NCBI GenBank assembly: GCA_003209915.1
Contig: QCOF01000001.1
Coordinates: forward strand, 1 to 64,000
Direction: 5' to 3'
Length of the DNA: 64,000 nt
Origin: Pelagibacteraceae bacterium AG-430-E20
Lineage (GTDB): Bacteria > Pseudomonadota > Alphaproteobacteria > Pelagibacterales > Pelagibacteraceae
The translations under genes and the position numbers were made by a program. The notes below the pieces were generated by a model. That model saw nothing but the letters and a program-made list of their open reading frames with translations, was not told the DNA's origin and did no database searches. The stretch's first letter is position 1. The number at the start of each line of letters is the position of its first letter. Shown piece after piece: positions 56,635 through 64,000 of the stretch.

Positions 56635-57794
56635 TTAAACAAATCAATTAAGGCTTTTGCTTTTATAAAATTTTCATTAAACTCATGATTGGCGTTGCTA
56701 TCAATGACAACACCCGAGGCGACTGAAATTTCTGAAGTATTTTTAAAATTTAGTATTGAACGTATAATAATGTTAAACCTCATATCTCCATTAAATTTAA
56801 TGTAACCAAAACTGCCTGTATAAATATTTCTATTTTCTTTTTCTTGCTTATTTAGAAGATTAAGTGTGCTTATTTTAGGACACCCTATTACCGAACCACC
56901 AGGCATCATTGATTTAACTATATCAATAGTTTTAGCTTTTTCGTTCAATTTACCTTTTATCAAGCTCACATAGTGAAAAAGGTCCTTATATTCTTCCACA
57001 GTTTTTTCTTTTTTAATTTTAACTGATCCTGGAACACAAATACGTGATAAATCACTACGTTCCATATCAACAATCATATTATGTTCCTTAGTCTCCTTAA
57101 TATTTTTCCTGAAATATTGAAGAGCTTTGCTTTTATTTAAACTTTTATTTTTCGTTAGTGTGCCTGCAATTGGTTTAGTTACTATTGATCTTCCTTTTTT
57201 TTCAATTAAAGTTTCTGGAGAGCAGCTTATTACTGAATAATTTTTGTCTTTAATTAAAAAAGCCTCTGGTGCAAGATTGGATTTAGATAATCTACAGAAG
57301 AAATCTAAAGGATCTATTTTTGATTTATTTTTATATTTAGTACAAATTTTAATTTGATATGTTTCACCTTGTCTTATTTTTTTTTTAAACTTATTAAAAA
57401 TTTTTGTGTAATTTTTTCTATTTATATTTATTTTAAATTTTTTGTTTTTATTTTCTATCAGTGGAGCTTTGAAAGATAAAGTTTCATTTAAACTTAATAA
57501 AGTTTCAGGTTTATAAAAAATTCCCTTTGGAAAATGAATAGTTTTTTGTTTGGGAAATTTAATTCCAATTAGGTGATTTAATAATTCATAACCAAAAAAA
57601 CCAATATAAAGATCAGTTTTCTTGATTTTTTTTTTATTGGAAGAAATTGATTTAAAAAAATTAAGTATATTTTTATTAGACAAGATTATTTTTTTTGAAA
57701 AATCTGTAAATAAATCAAACCCTTTTGTTGTTTTGTAAATAACGTAAGGTTTTCCTGACGAATTAATATCGTTTAAAATTTTAAAAGTATTCAA
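56631..57794 (-). CDS. pabB: Chorismate-utilising synthase component I, PabB-like
   Basis: 387 aa chorismate-binding enzyme. The family core is present: QIKICTKYK, SPETLIEKKG, the KPIAGTLTK motif, HNMIVDMERSDLSRICVPGSV and MPGGSVIGCPK. The motif reads PIAGT as in anthranilate synthase, in place of PIKGT of the E. coli PabB with its nucleophilic lysine. Neighbouring pabA- and pabC-like genes support p-aminobenzoate synthesis. Start is 1 base from the MFS gene stop. Confidence 0.85.
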   Translation of the reverse strand: MNTFKILNDINSSGKPYVIYKTTKGFDLFTDFSKKIILSNKNILNFFKSISSNKKKIKKTDLYIGFFGYELLNHLIGIKFPKQKTIHFPKGIFYKPETLLSLNETLSFKAPLIENKNKKFKININRKNYTKIFNKFKKKIRQGETYQIKICTKYKNKSKIDPLDFFCRLSKSNLAPEAFLIKDKNYSVISCSPETLIEKKGRSIVTKPIAGTLTKNKSLNKSKALQYFRKNIKETKEHNMIVDMERSDLSRICVPGSVKIKKEKTVEEYKDLFHYVSLIKGKLNEKAKTIDIVKSMMPGGSVIGCPKISTLNLLNKQEKENRNIYTGSFGYIKFNGDMRFNIIIRSILNFKNTSEISVASGVVIDSNANHEFNENFIKAKALIDLFK

Positions 57795-57795
57795 T

Positions 57796-59016
57796 TTAAC
57801 TTGTTTTTAACCTTAATACTGCTTCTTCTTTTATTGGAAGATGAATTATTGCAGCGAAAACTGACAATGCAATTGCTAAATACCACGCATAATCATATGA
57901 ACCATAAAGATCATGAAATAAACCACCTAGATATGCTCCAAAAAATGAACCTACTTGATGACTTAAAAAGACAATCCCATAAAGTAGCCCTAAATATTTT
58001 GTTCCGAACATATGAGCAACTATTCCACTTGTAGCGGGTACCGTTGACAACCACAAGAAACCAAAGCTAGCACCAAAAATAAAAGCATTAATATTACTAG
58101 CTGGTAGAAATATGAAAAATATAATTGATAGCCCTCTTAAAGAATAAATTACACTCAAGATAATTTTTTTACTAATTTTAGTTGATAAGTAACCACTCAA
58201 AAGTGAACCGATTATATTAAATAATCCAATCAAAGATAATATTGCTGCTGCAGTCCAGCTTTCTAATCCTCTATCAATTACATAAGTTGGAACATGTGTT
58301 CCTACCAATGTAATATGAAAACCACAAACAAAAAAACCAGAGACTAAAAGAATATAACTTTTTGAAGCAAATGCCTCTTTAATTGCCTCTAAAGTACTTT
58401 GCGAATTTGGTGTTTCAATACTTTGTTCTAAAGATGGAGATCTTACAAAATAAGAAACTATTAAACCTATAAATAAGGCAACAAGAAAAGCAATTAATGT
58501 AATTTGCCATCCATTTTCACTTAATGAATACGTTGTTAAAAGTGGAGACAAAAAATATCCAAATGAACCTATTGCTGTGACTAAACTCATTGCAATTGTT
58601 CTATTAGATAATGGAAAATGTTTACCAACTATAGCCATAGGGATGCTAATAGCAGTTCCACCTAAACCAATTCCAACCAAAATGCCCATATCTATTTGAA
58701 AAAATATTCCTGTATTTGGACCTGCGTAAAGAAAATAAATCCCTGCAATAAAAAAAACAAACGCTAAGGCTATAGCCTTATGTCCACCATATTTATCTGC
58801 TATTGCACCAAATATAGGTCCAGTAAGTCCCCACATTAACATTTGTAATCCTATTGAAAGTCCAGCCTCTGTTAATGAAATTCCTAAATCTTCTTTAAAA
58901 TCCATAAAAAACAAACCAAAAGTTTGTCTAACCCCTAATGATATTAGAACTACCAGACAAGCAGCTATTAAAGTTACTAGAGCTGTTTTGTTTCTAAAGA
59001 ATTTTTCATTGGCCAT
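57796..59016 (-). CDS. Major facilitator superfamily transporter
   Basis: 406 aa with 12 predicted membrane segments. MFS features: GLQMLMWGLTGPIFGAIADKYGGHKA loop 2-3 motif at about residues 56-81 and a second-half repeat. The general pattern resembles the oxalate/formate and monocarboxylate antiporter groups, but the substrate is not recognisable. Encoded between a PLP-lyase gene and the pab group on the same strand. Confidence 0.8.
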   Translation of the reverse strand: MANEKFFRNKTALVTLIAACLVVLISLGVRQTFGLFFMDFKEDLGISLTEAGLSIGLQMLMWGLTGPIFGAIADKYGGHKAIALAFVFFIAGIYFLYAGPNTGIFFQIDMGILVGIGLGGTAISIPMAIVGKHFPLSNRTIAMSLVTAIGSFGYFLSPLLTTYSLSENGWQITLIAFLVALFIGLIVSYFVRSPSLEQSIETPNSQSTLEAIKEAFASKSYILLVSGFFVCGFHITLVGTHVPTYVIDRGLESWTAAAILSLIGLFNIIGSLLSGYLSTKISKKIILSVIYSLRGLSIIFFIFLPASNINAFIFGASFGFLWLSTVPATSGIVAHMFGTKYLGLLYGIVFLSHQVGSFFGAYLGGLFHDLYGSYDYAWYLAIALSVFAAIIHLPIKEEAVLRLKTS

Positions 59017-59022
59017 AACAAA

Positions 59023-60198
59023 TTATATTAAATGTTTGAGAGCTTGCTTTATATCTGCGATAAGGTCGCTAGGATCTTCTAATCCAATATGTAATCTCAC
59101 AAGATGTTCATCTTTTGCTAATTTTAAAAATTTTCGAGTTCCGGTTTCTCTATACTCTTGATGTAAAGCTAAACTTTCAAATCCACCCCAACTATAACCA
59201 TAACCAAATAATTTTAATGAATTAACAAATTTTCTAACAGAGTTAATATTTTTACATTTTATTTTTAAACCCATTAAACCTGAAGCTCCTGAATAATATT
59301 TCTTCCACATTTTAAAATTGTAAGAACCTTTTTTATAAGGATAAAGCAGTTTTATATTTTTAAATTTTGAGAGAAATTTTGCTACTTTCTTTGCATTTTC
59401 TCTGTGTCTATCTAGTCTGACATCTAAGGTTCTTAAACCTCTAGTAATCAAATAAGCATCATCAGGACCAAGTCTTAAACCAGTAATCTTCTCTGCAGCC
59501 TTGACTTTGGGAAATACTTTTTTATTTACTGCTAAAGATCCTCCCATAACATCAGAATGACCAGAATAATATTTAGTTGCAGAAACAATTGCCATATCAA
59601 ATCCAAGTTTTATTGGTTTTAAAAAGTATGGTGTTCCCCAAGTGTTATCCATAGCAGTTAAAATTTTATTTTTTTTGGCAATAGAAATTATTTTTCCTAG
59701 ATCTTGAAAATCAAATGAATTACTTCCTGGATTTTCTACGAAAATTAACTTTGTTTTTTTGGTAATATTTTTTTCTAAAGTTTTAAGATCATGAGGATTA
59801 TAAAAACTTGTTTTAATATTGAAATCTTTTAAATAATTTTCAGTCAATATTCTTGTTGGACTATAAACTGGATCTGCTGCAATAATTTCATCTCCAGGTC
59901 TAGTGACGCTAAAAATTGCCAAAAAAACTGCCCCGAAACCTGTTGGTGTTGTAAAAACATGATAACTTTCCTCAAGCTTAGTTAAAATTTTTTGTAAAAT
60001 ATAAGTAGTTGATGTGCCTTGCCTTGCATAATCATAATGACCACCAATTGGATTTTTTTGAGCTTTAGCCTGAGTTTTTCTTATATCTTTCATTGATTTA
60101 AAAATTATCGTGGACGCTCTAACTACCGGAGGGTTTACTGACTGATTATGAAAATCTTTAGCTGTATGCTTAAGAAAAGTCTTAAAAGAGCTACTCAT
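59023..60198 (-). CDS. metC: Cystathionine beta-lyase (Cys/Met metabolism PLP enzyme)
   Basis: 391 aa. The PLP lysine is in SATKYYSGHSDVMGG near residue 208, and NTWGTPYFLKPIKLGFD precedes it. The N terminus RASTIIFKSM and the closing GFESLALHQEY fit the trans-sulfuration family. The cystathionine beta-lyase branch is most likely, producing homocysteine; cystathionine gamma-synthase or methionine gamma-lyase are less likely alternatives. Its start faces a divergent 27-aa frame. Confidence 0.85.
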   Translation of the reverse strand: MSSSFKTFLKHTAKDFHNQSVNPPVVRASTIIFKSMKDIRKTQAKAQKNPIGGHYDYARQGTSTTYILQKILTKLEESYHVFTTPTGFGAVFLAIFSVTRPGDEIIAADPVYSPTRILTENYLKDFNIKTSFYNPHDLKTLEKNITKKTKLIFVENPGSNSFDFQDLGKIISIAKKNKILTAMDNTWGTPYFLKPIKLGFDMAIVSATKYYSGHSDVMGGSLAVNKKVFPKVKAAEKITGLRLGPDDAYLITRGLRTLDVRLDRHRENAKKVAKFLSKFKNIKLLYPYKKGSYNFKMWKKYYSGASGLMGLKIKCKNINSVRKFVNSLKLFGYGYSWGGFESLALHQEYRETGTRKFLKLAKDEHLVRLHIGLEDPSDLIADIKQALKHLI

Positions 60199-60271
60199 AA
60201 TAAAATTTGATATGTTTAAAAGACAATGCTATATCCCATGAAAAACGTCAATATAATTAAAATAGGATTGA

Positions 60272-60355
60272 ATGAGTTACCCAAAAAAACACAGAGGTCG
60301 AAGAAAACAAGGCTCAAAAAAAAGAAGAGCTAAAAGAAAAAATAAGAAGAAGTAA
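60272..60355 (+). CDS. 27-aa extremely basic peptide
   Basis: ATG-started frame, 27 residues of which more than half are K or R (MSYPKKHRGRRKQGSKKRRA...). AGGA stands upstream of the start. It lies in the 165-base gap between divergent metC and convergent mnmA. The composition resembles very small ribosomal or nucleic-acid-binding proteins, but no family is recognised and its reality rests on composition and ribosome binding site only. Confidence 0.45.
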   Translation: MSYPKKHRGRRKQGSKKRRAKRKNKKK

Positions 60356-60363
60356 ATCAGCTT

Positions 60364-61482
60364 CTATTCTTTAATCCACCCACCACCAAGAACTTTATAG
60401 CCAAACTGATCTTTGTTATAAAAAACACAAGCTTGTCCAGGTGAAATACCATCCTCTGGCAAAGTTAGATTAACAACACCTGTTTTATTATCTTTTAAAT
60501 TTATATTAGCTTCCAGTAAATCTCCTGTAGATCTTACTTTTACAAAAATTTTTTTTTCTAAATCTTTATTAGGGGCTAGTAAATTTATATTTTTTAATGA
60601 AATTGTTTGTTTTCCGAGTTTTTCTTTTGGACCTACAATGATTTCATTTTTATCAGAATTAATTTTAAGTACATAAAGAGGCTCTTTATCTGAAACCTTT
60701 ATCCCTTTTCGCTGACCTATTGTAAAATTAATTATACCATCATGAACACCTACAACTTCTCCATTTAAGTTTTTAATATTTCCTTTTTGAAATGAGTCAG
60801 GTCTAAATTTTTGTATAACTGATGCGTAATCTCCATTTGGAACAAAACAAATATCTTGGCTGTCTGGTTTATCAGCAACATTTAAATCTAAATTCTTTGC
60901 TATCTCTCTAGTTTTATCTTTCAACATTCCACCCAAGGGAAATCTTAAATAATCTAATTGCTCTCTAGTTGTATTGAATAAAAAATAGCTTTGATCTCTT
61001 TTCTCATCTATTGCTCTGTACATGTTTGTTGTATTTTTTTCTGTAATACTTTTTACATAGTGACCTGTTACTAAAGCATCAGCATTAAGATCTTTTGATA
61101 CCTCAAATAAATCTTTAAATTTTACAGTTTGATTACATTGCACACAAGGAATAGGAGTTTCACCTTTTAAATAACTTTCAACAAAATTATCTATTACCCC
61201 TTGTTTAAATTTGTCCTGATAATACAAAATTTTATGTTCAATATCTAATTTATTAGCCACTCGTTTTGCATCCATAATATCTTGGCCAGAGCAGCATTGT
61301 TTTGAGGCTGCTACTTCTTTACCATCATCGTATAACTTTAAGGTGATACCTATAACGTTATAACCTTCTTTCTTCATCATGCCTGCAACAGTAGAAGAGT
61401 CTACACCTCCAGACATAGCTACAACCACAGTAGTATCTGATGGTTTTTTATTAAAACCTAAAGAGTTTAATTCTTCGTTCAT
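60364..61482 (-). CDS. mnmA: tRNA-specific 2-thiouridylase
   Basis: Thiolates U34 of Lys, Glu and Gln tRNAs. 372 aa. The ATP-binding PP-loop SGGVDS is at residues 24-29. The catalytic cysteines are in PCVQCN (near 112) and DICFVP (near 208). The C-terminal domain ends with PGQACVFYN. It is transcribed away from the DUF3553 gene. Confidence 0.96.
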   Translation of the reverse strand: MNEELNSLGFNKKPSDTTVVVAMSGGVDSSTVAGMMKKEGYNVIGITLKLYDDGKEVAASKQCCSGQDIMDAKRVANKLDIEHKILYYQDKFKQGVIDNFVESYLKGETPIPCVQCNQTVKFKDLFEVSKDLNADALVTGHYVKSITEKNTTNMYRAIDEKRDQSYFLFNTTREQLDYLRFPLGGMLKDKTREIAKNLDLNVADKPDSQDICFVPNGDYASVIQKFRPDSFQKGNIKNLNGEVVGVHDGIINFTIGQRKGIKVSDKEPLYVLKINSDKNEIIVGPKEKLGKQTISLKNINLLAPNKDLEKKIFVKVRSTGDLLEANINLKDNKTGVVNLTLPEDGISPGQACVFYNKDQFGYKVLGGGWIKE

Positions 61483-61523
61483 AAGGTGGTATTTATACTG
61501 ATTTACAATATAAGTTAAATTAA

Positions 61524-61694
61524 ATGATTTTAGATTATGAACCAGGCGACAAAGTCACTAATCCGAACAATAAAGAATGGGGAATAGGACAGGTACAATC
61601 AATAATAAATGACAAAGTCACTGTGAATTTTGAAAATGTAGGTAAAAAAGTAATTAATGCACATAACGTCGAACTAAGAAAGCTTGGTAAATAA
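61524..61694 (+). CDS. DUF3553-family small protein
   Basis: 56 aa. DUF3553 pattern: [22 protein letters not shown], then [20 protein letters not shown]. The SH3-like beta-barrel composition is seen in alphaproteobacteria, sometimes fused to or near DNA-repair proteins. Its stop is 4 bases before the CysQ-like start, so the two are probably cotranscribed. Function unknown. Confidence 0.85.
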   Translation: MILDYEPGDKVTNPNNKEWGIGQVQSIINDKVTVNFENVGKKVINAHNVELRKLGK

Positions 61695-61698
61695 AAAA

Positions 61699-62463
61699 AT
61701 GGATTTAAAAAAGATTGTTAAGGATTTAATCGAAAGTTTTTTAATTGCAGGAGACTTAGCTATTGAACTAAGAGCAAAAGGTTTAATTAAAGAAATTAAA
61801 TCAGACAACACACCTGTGAGCAATGGTGATATAGAGGTAAACAAGCTTATTACAAAAGAAATATCTAAGATAACACCAGAAATTCCCATAATTTCTGAAG
61901 AAAGTTTGGAAAATAAAGACAAATCAAATTTAAAAAATTTTTGGCTTATTGATCCAATCGATGGAACACACGATTACATAAATGATTTAGAAGAATTTAC
62001 AATTAATGCTGGATTAATAATGGATAATAAGCCAGTTGCAGGACTAATTAATGCTCCAGCTAAAAAAAGAATGTTTTACTCTTATGGAGAAGGTAATGCA
62101 TATGAACTTAAAAATGGGAAAGAATTAAATCTCAGTGACAAAATTATAAAAAATACGAGCCCAATTAAATTTATATCATACTCAAATAAAATTAAGCCTG
62201 AGATTCAAAAAATTTATGATGATCTGGGCGTGAAGAAAAATATTAAAATGAAAAGTTCCTTAAAATTTTGTGTAGTTGCAACAGGTGAATACGATGGTTA
62301 TGTTGCAGAACCAAGAGCTTATGAGTGGGATATTGCAGCTGGTCACGCAATTTTAACTCATGCTGGTGGAGAAGTTACCGATTTTAATGGAAATGAAATT
62401 TTATATGGCAAACCAAATTTAAAAAATACAAGTCTAATTTTAAAAAGCAAAACTATATTATAA
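61699..62463 (+). CDS. cysQ: CysQ-like 3'(2'),5'-bisphosphate nucleotidase / inositol monophosphatase family
   Basis: 254 aa from ATG 61699 (a TTG at 61684 lies inside the upstream gene). Metal-binding motifs are IISEESL, DPIDGTHDYI and EWDIAAGHAIL near the C terminus. The DGTHDYI/DGTKxFI and YVAEPRAYEWDIAAGHA pattern fits CysQ best. It would hydrolyse PAP from sulfur assimilation; a generic phosphatase of the same family is the alternative. It overlaps the next small gene by one base (TAATG). Confidence 0.85.
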   Translation: MDLKKIVKDLIESFLIAGDLAIELRAKGLIKEIKSDNTPVSNGDIEVNKLITKEISKITPEIPIISEESLENKDKSNLKNFWLIDPIDGTHDYINDLEEFTINAGLIMDNKPVAGLINAPAKKRMFYSYGEGNAYELKNGKELNLSDKIIKNTSPIKFISYSNKIKPEIQKIYDDLGVKKNIKMKSSLKFCVVATGEYDGYVAEPRAYEWDIAAGHAILTHAGGEVTDFNGNEILYGKPNLKNTSLILKSKTIL

Positions 62464-62606
62464 TGGATGAACAGTTAAGAATTATATTAATTATAATTGT
62501 GTCAGTCTCAATTTTTGGGTTATTAGTTTTTGTTTTTGTAAAAAATTATATTAGAAATAAAATTAATCGTCTTTTAGAAGATGAGGATAAAAACAATTTA
62601 GAGTAA
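62463..62606 (+). CDS. 47-aa single-pass membrane peptide
   Basis: Its ATG overlaps the cysQ stop (TAATG), so translation is probably coupled. One hydrophobic segment, residues 7-26 (IILIIIVSVSIFGLLVFVFV), is followed by a charged tail NYIRNKINRLLEDEDKNNLE. It ends 9 bases inside the convergent recX. Function unknown. Confidence 0.6.
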   Translation: MDEQLRIILIIIVSVSIFGLLVFVFVKNYIRNKINRLLEDEDKNNLE

Positions 62607-63161
62607 ATTAATAATTTTTAAAAATTCATCCTTTTCTATATCCATAACTTTTTTTGAGGTTTCAAAATCAAAACCATTTCTTGCCAATAGTGATATATCT
62701 TTTTTGTAAAATAAAGTTCTATTATCTTCAGCTCTTGCAGGTCCTATTCTTTTTTTTTTACAAATTTTAATTGCAGAAAAGAAATCTTGATCGCTATTGT
62801 CTTCTCTAATTTTATTTACTGTCTCCTTAATAAACTCTTGATTTATTCCTTTTCCCATTAAGTAGTTACGAATTTTATTCAGTGAATTTCCTCTTTGAAC
62901 CATACTTTTTGCTTTACTTTCAGAGTAAAATTGATCGTTAATAAATTTATTTTTTTCTAAGTCAGATAAAACAATATCGATTAGTTTGTTAACATCTTTT
63001 TTTCTTGTGTCAGATGCAGAAAGTTTCATGTATTTTTTTAACAGGTATGTTTTTAGCTGTTGTTTAGAGGGTGCATACTTTTCAACATATGATAATGCAA
63101 AACTTCTCATTTCATCTACTGTGACTTGAAGAGTTTTTTTTCTATTTCTTATAGGAATCAT
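62598..63161 (-). CDS. recX: RecX-family regulatory protein
   Basis: 187 aa, helical-repeat protein that modulates RecA filaments. Family pattern: AxxYxxKYAPSKQQLKTYLLKKY, FINDQFYSESKAKSMVQRGNSLNKIRNYLMGKGI. It lacks any recA neighbour here. The first residues (MIPIRNRKKTLQVT) are basic. It converges on the small membrane gene with a 9-base overlap. Confidence 0.85.
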   Translation of the reverse strand: MIPIRNRKKTLQVTVDEMRSFALSYVEKYAPSKQQLKTYLLKKYMKLSASDTRKKDVNKLIDIVLSDLEKNKFINDQFYSESKAKSMVQRGNSLNKIRNYLMGKGINQEFIKETVNKIREDNSDQDFFSAIKICKKKRIGPARAEDNRTLFYKKDISLLARNGFDFETSKKVMDIEKDEFLKIINLL

Positions 63162-63187
63162 GATTAGATTGAATATAATATACTTAA

Positions 63188-63661
63188 ATGATCGAACAAA
63201 TTTATACTTATTTTACTATTGAAACACTTTATATGTGGATTAATCTAGGAGTTGTACCCTTCTGGCTTATTTTAATCTTTTTTCCACAATCTTACTTATG
63301 TAGATTTTTTATAACCTCAATTTTCCCATTTATTTTACTAAGCGGTGCTTATATTTTTATTTTGTATAAATCTTTCCTTAATGGTTACGATTTTAATGGA
63401 AATTTTAGTCTTTATTTAGGTTTAAATGAATTATCAAGATTATTTGAAGACTCCTTGTACTTGATGATTTTCTGGACTCATTTCATTGCTATTAATTTAT
63501 TTGTTGGTGGATGGATTGTTAAAGACTCTCAAAAATTTTCCATTAATAAAATTCTCCTTGCCTTACCATTGATAATGACATATTTGGTGGGTCCGATTGG
63601 TATATTTATTTACTGGATAATCAGAATTTTTTACGCGAAAAGAATAAATCTGTATGAATGA
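63188..63661 (+). CDS. ABA4-like / DUF4281 membrane protein
   Basis: 157 aa with four predicted membrane segments. ABA4-like signature: MIFWTHFIAINLFVGGWIVKDS and the closing MTYLVGPIGIFIYWIIR. Plant ABA4 acts in neoxanthin formation; the bacterial role is unknown. Its stop overlaps the following isomerase-family start by 8 bases. Confidence 0.8.
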   Translation: MIEQIYTYFTIETLYMWINLGVVPFWLILIFFPQSYLCRFFITSIFPFILLSGAYIFILYKSFLNGYDFNGNFSLYLGLNELSRLFEDSLYLMIFWTHFIAINLFVGGWIVKDSQKFSINKILLALPLIMTYLVGPIGIFIYWIIRIFYAKRINLYE

Positions 63662-64000
63662 TCATGTAGATTTTTATTTTGATATAATCAGCCCCTACGC
63701 TTTCATTGCGTATAAAAATATTATTAATATTAAAAACATTAAATTTAACTTTAAACCAATTTTACTAGGTGGCCTACATAACTTAGTAGGGATAACAGCT
63801 CCAGCTTTCAATAAATTTAAATTAAAAAATATGAAAAATGATTGTGAATTAATTTCAAAAAAAAATAAAATAAATTTTATTTGGAACTCAAATTTTCCAA
63901 TTAATTCACTTTATATAATGAGGGGCTACTTGTTTGTAGAAGAAAATAAAAAAAATAAATATTTAGAAACTTTTTTTAATGCGTATTGGCAGGATGATAT
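63654..64000 (+). CDS. 2-hydroxychromene-2-carboxylate isomerase family (DsbA-fold), 3' end outside window
   Basis: About 115 residues are present, starting at the ATG 63654 that overlaps the previous stop. The family start is clear: VDFYFDIISPYAFIAY, and later KNDCELISKKNKINFIWNSNFP and RGYLFVEENKKN. These thioredoxin-fold enzymes bind glutathione; homologues act in aromatic degradation and elsewhere, so the substrate here is open. The gene is cut at the right edge. Confidence 0.85.
   Translation, partial: MNDHVDFYFDIISPYAFIAYKNIINIKNIKFNFKPILLGGLHNLVGITAPAFNKFKLKNMKNDCELISKKNKINFIWNSNFPINSLYIMRGYLFVEENKKNKYLETFFNAYWQDD

Noticed and set aside
1-64000. Mobile elements, CRISPR arrays, rRNA and phage genes
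   Set aside because: I looked for transposase or integrase genes, regularly spaced repeats and rRNA sequence and found none.

Overview
The window is strongly AT-rich and gene-dense, with overlapping stop/start codons and almost no intergenic DNA. It carries a 14-gene alphaproteobacterial nuo operon continuing into birA-coaX-rnj-DUF1467-proS-lolCD-dnaE, an aprMBA APS reductase locus, Xsc, and TRAP transport genes. Together these point to a streamlined marine alphaproteobacterium of the SAR11 clade (Pelagibacter-like). This is judged from gene order and protein sequence, not from a 16S gene. No insertion sequence, phage gene, CRISPR array or rRNA is visible, and no stretch over 300 bases lacks a gene.

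Layout. 1-2230 (minus strand): frr (cut by the window edge), tsf, rpsB and a structured rpsB leader. 2287-26057 (minus): 22 genes from nuoA to dnaE with no gap larger than 12 bases. They encode complex I, biotin ligase, pantothenate kinase, RNase J, prolyl-tRNA synthetase, a LolCD-type ABC exporter and the DNA polymerase III alpha subunit. 26144-32505 (minus): tRNA-Asp and tRNA-Val, a 39-aa membrane peptide, lon, clpX, clpP, tig and tRNA-Leu. 32606-36304: a patchwork of small genes on both strands (DUF1289, a family 5 uracil-DNA glycosylase, a YbgC thioesterase, a DUF3047 protein, a histidine phosphatase and several tiny membrane or basic proteins).

36310-45532: an uptake and oxidation block with an SDR dehydrogenase, an NCS1 permease and a TRAP transporter (dctPQM, with a strong hairpin between dctP and dctQ). 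Divergent from it lie a GMC oxidoreductase, a TerC-family protein, another SDR and an M23-type peptidase. 45551-54830: an organosulfonate and sulfite hub. Xsc (sulfoacetaldehyde to acetyl phosphate plus sulfite) is divergent from suyAB (sulfolactate to pyruvate plus sulfite) and a YeiH/TauZ-like exporter. These meet, tail to tail, a TauE-type exporter, two uncharacterised small genes and aprA-aprB-aprM, which can oxidise sulfite to APS. Sulfite is thus made by two enzymes and removed by two exporters or one oxidase, all within about 9.3 kb. No sat gene is seen.

54936-60198 (minus): HIT protein, class IV aminotransferase, pabA-like and pabB-like genes (folate branch), an MFS carrier and a cystathionine beta-lyase-type PLP enzyme. 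60272-64000: a 27-aa basic peptide, mnmA, a DUF3553 protein, a CysQ-like phosphatase, a 47-aa membrane peptide, recX, an ABA4-like membrane protein and the start of a 2-hydroxychromene-2-carboxylate isomerase family gene.
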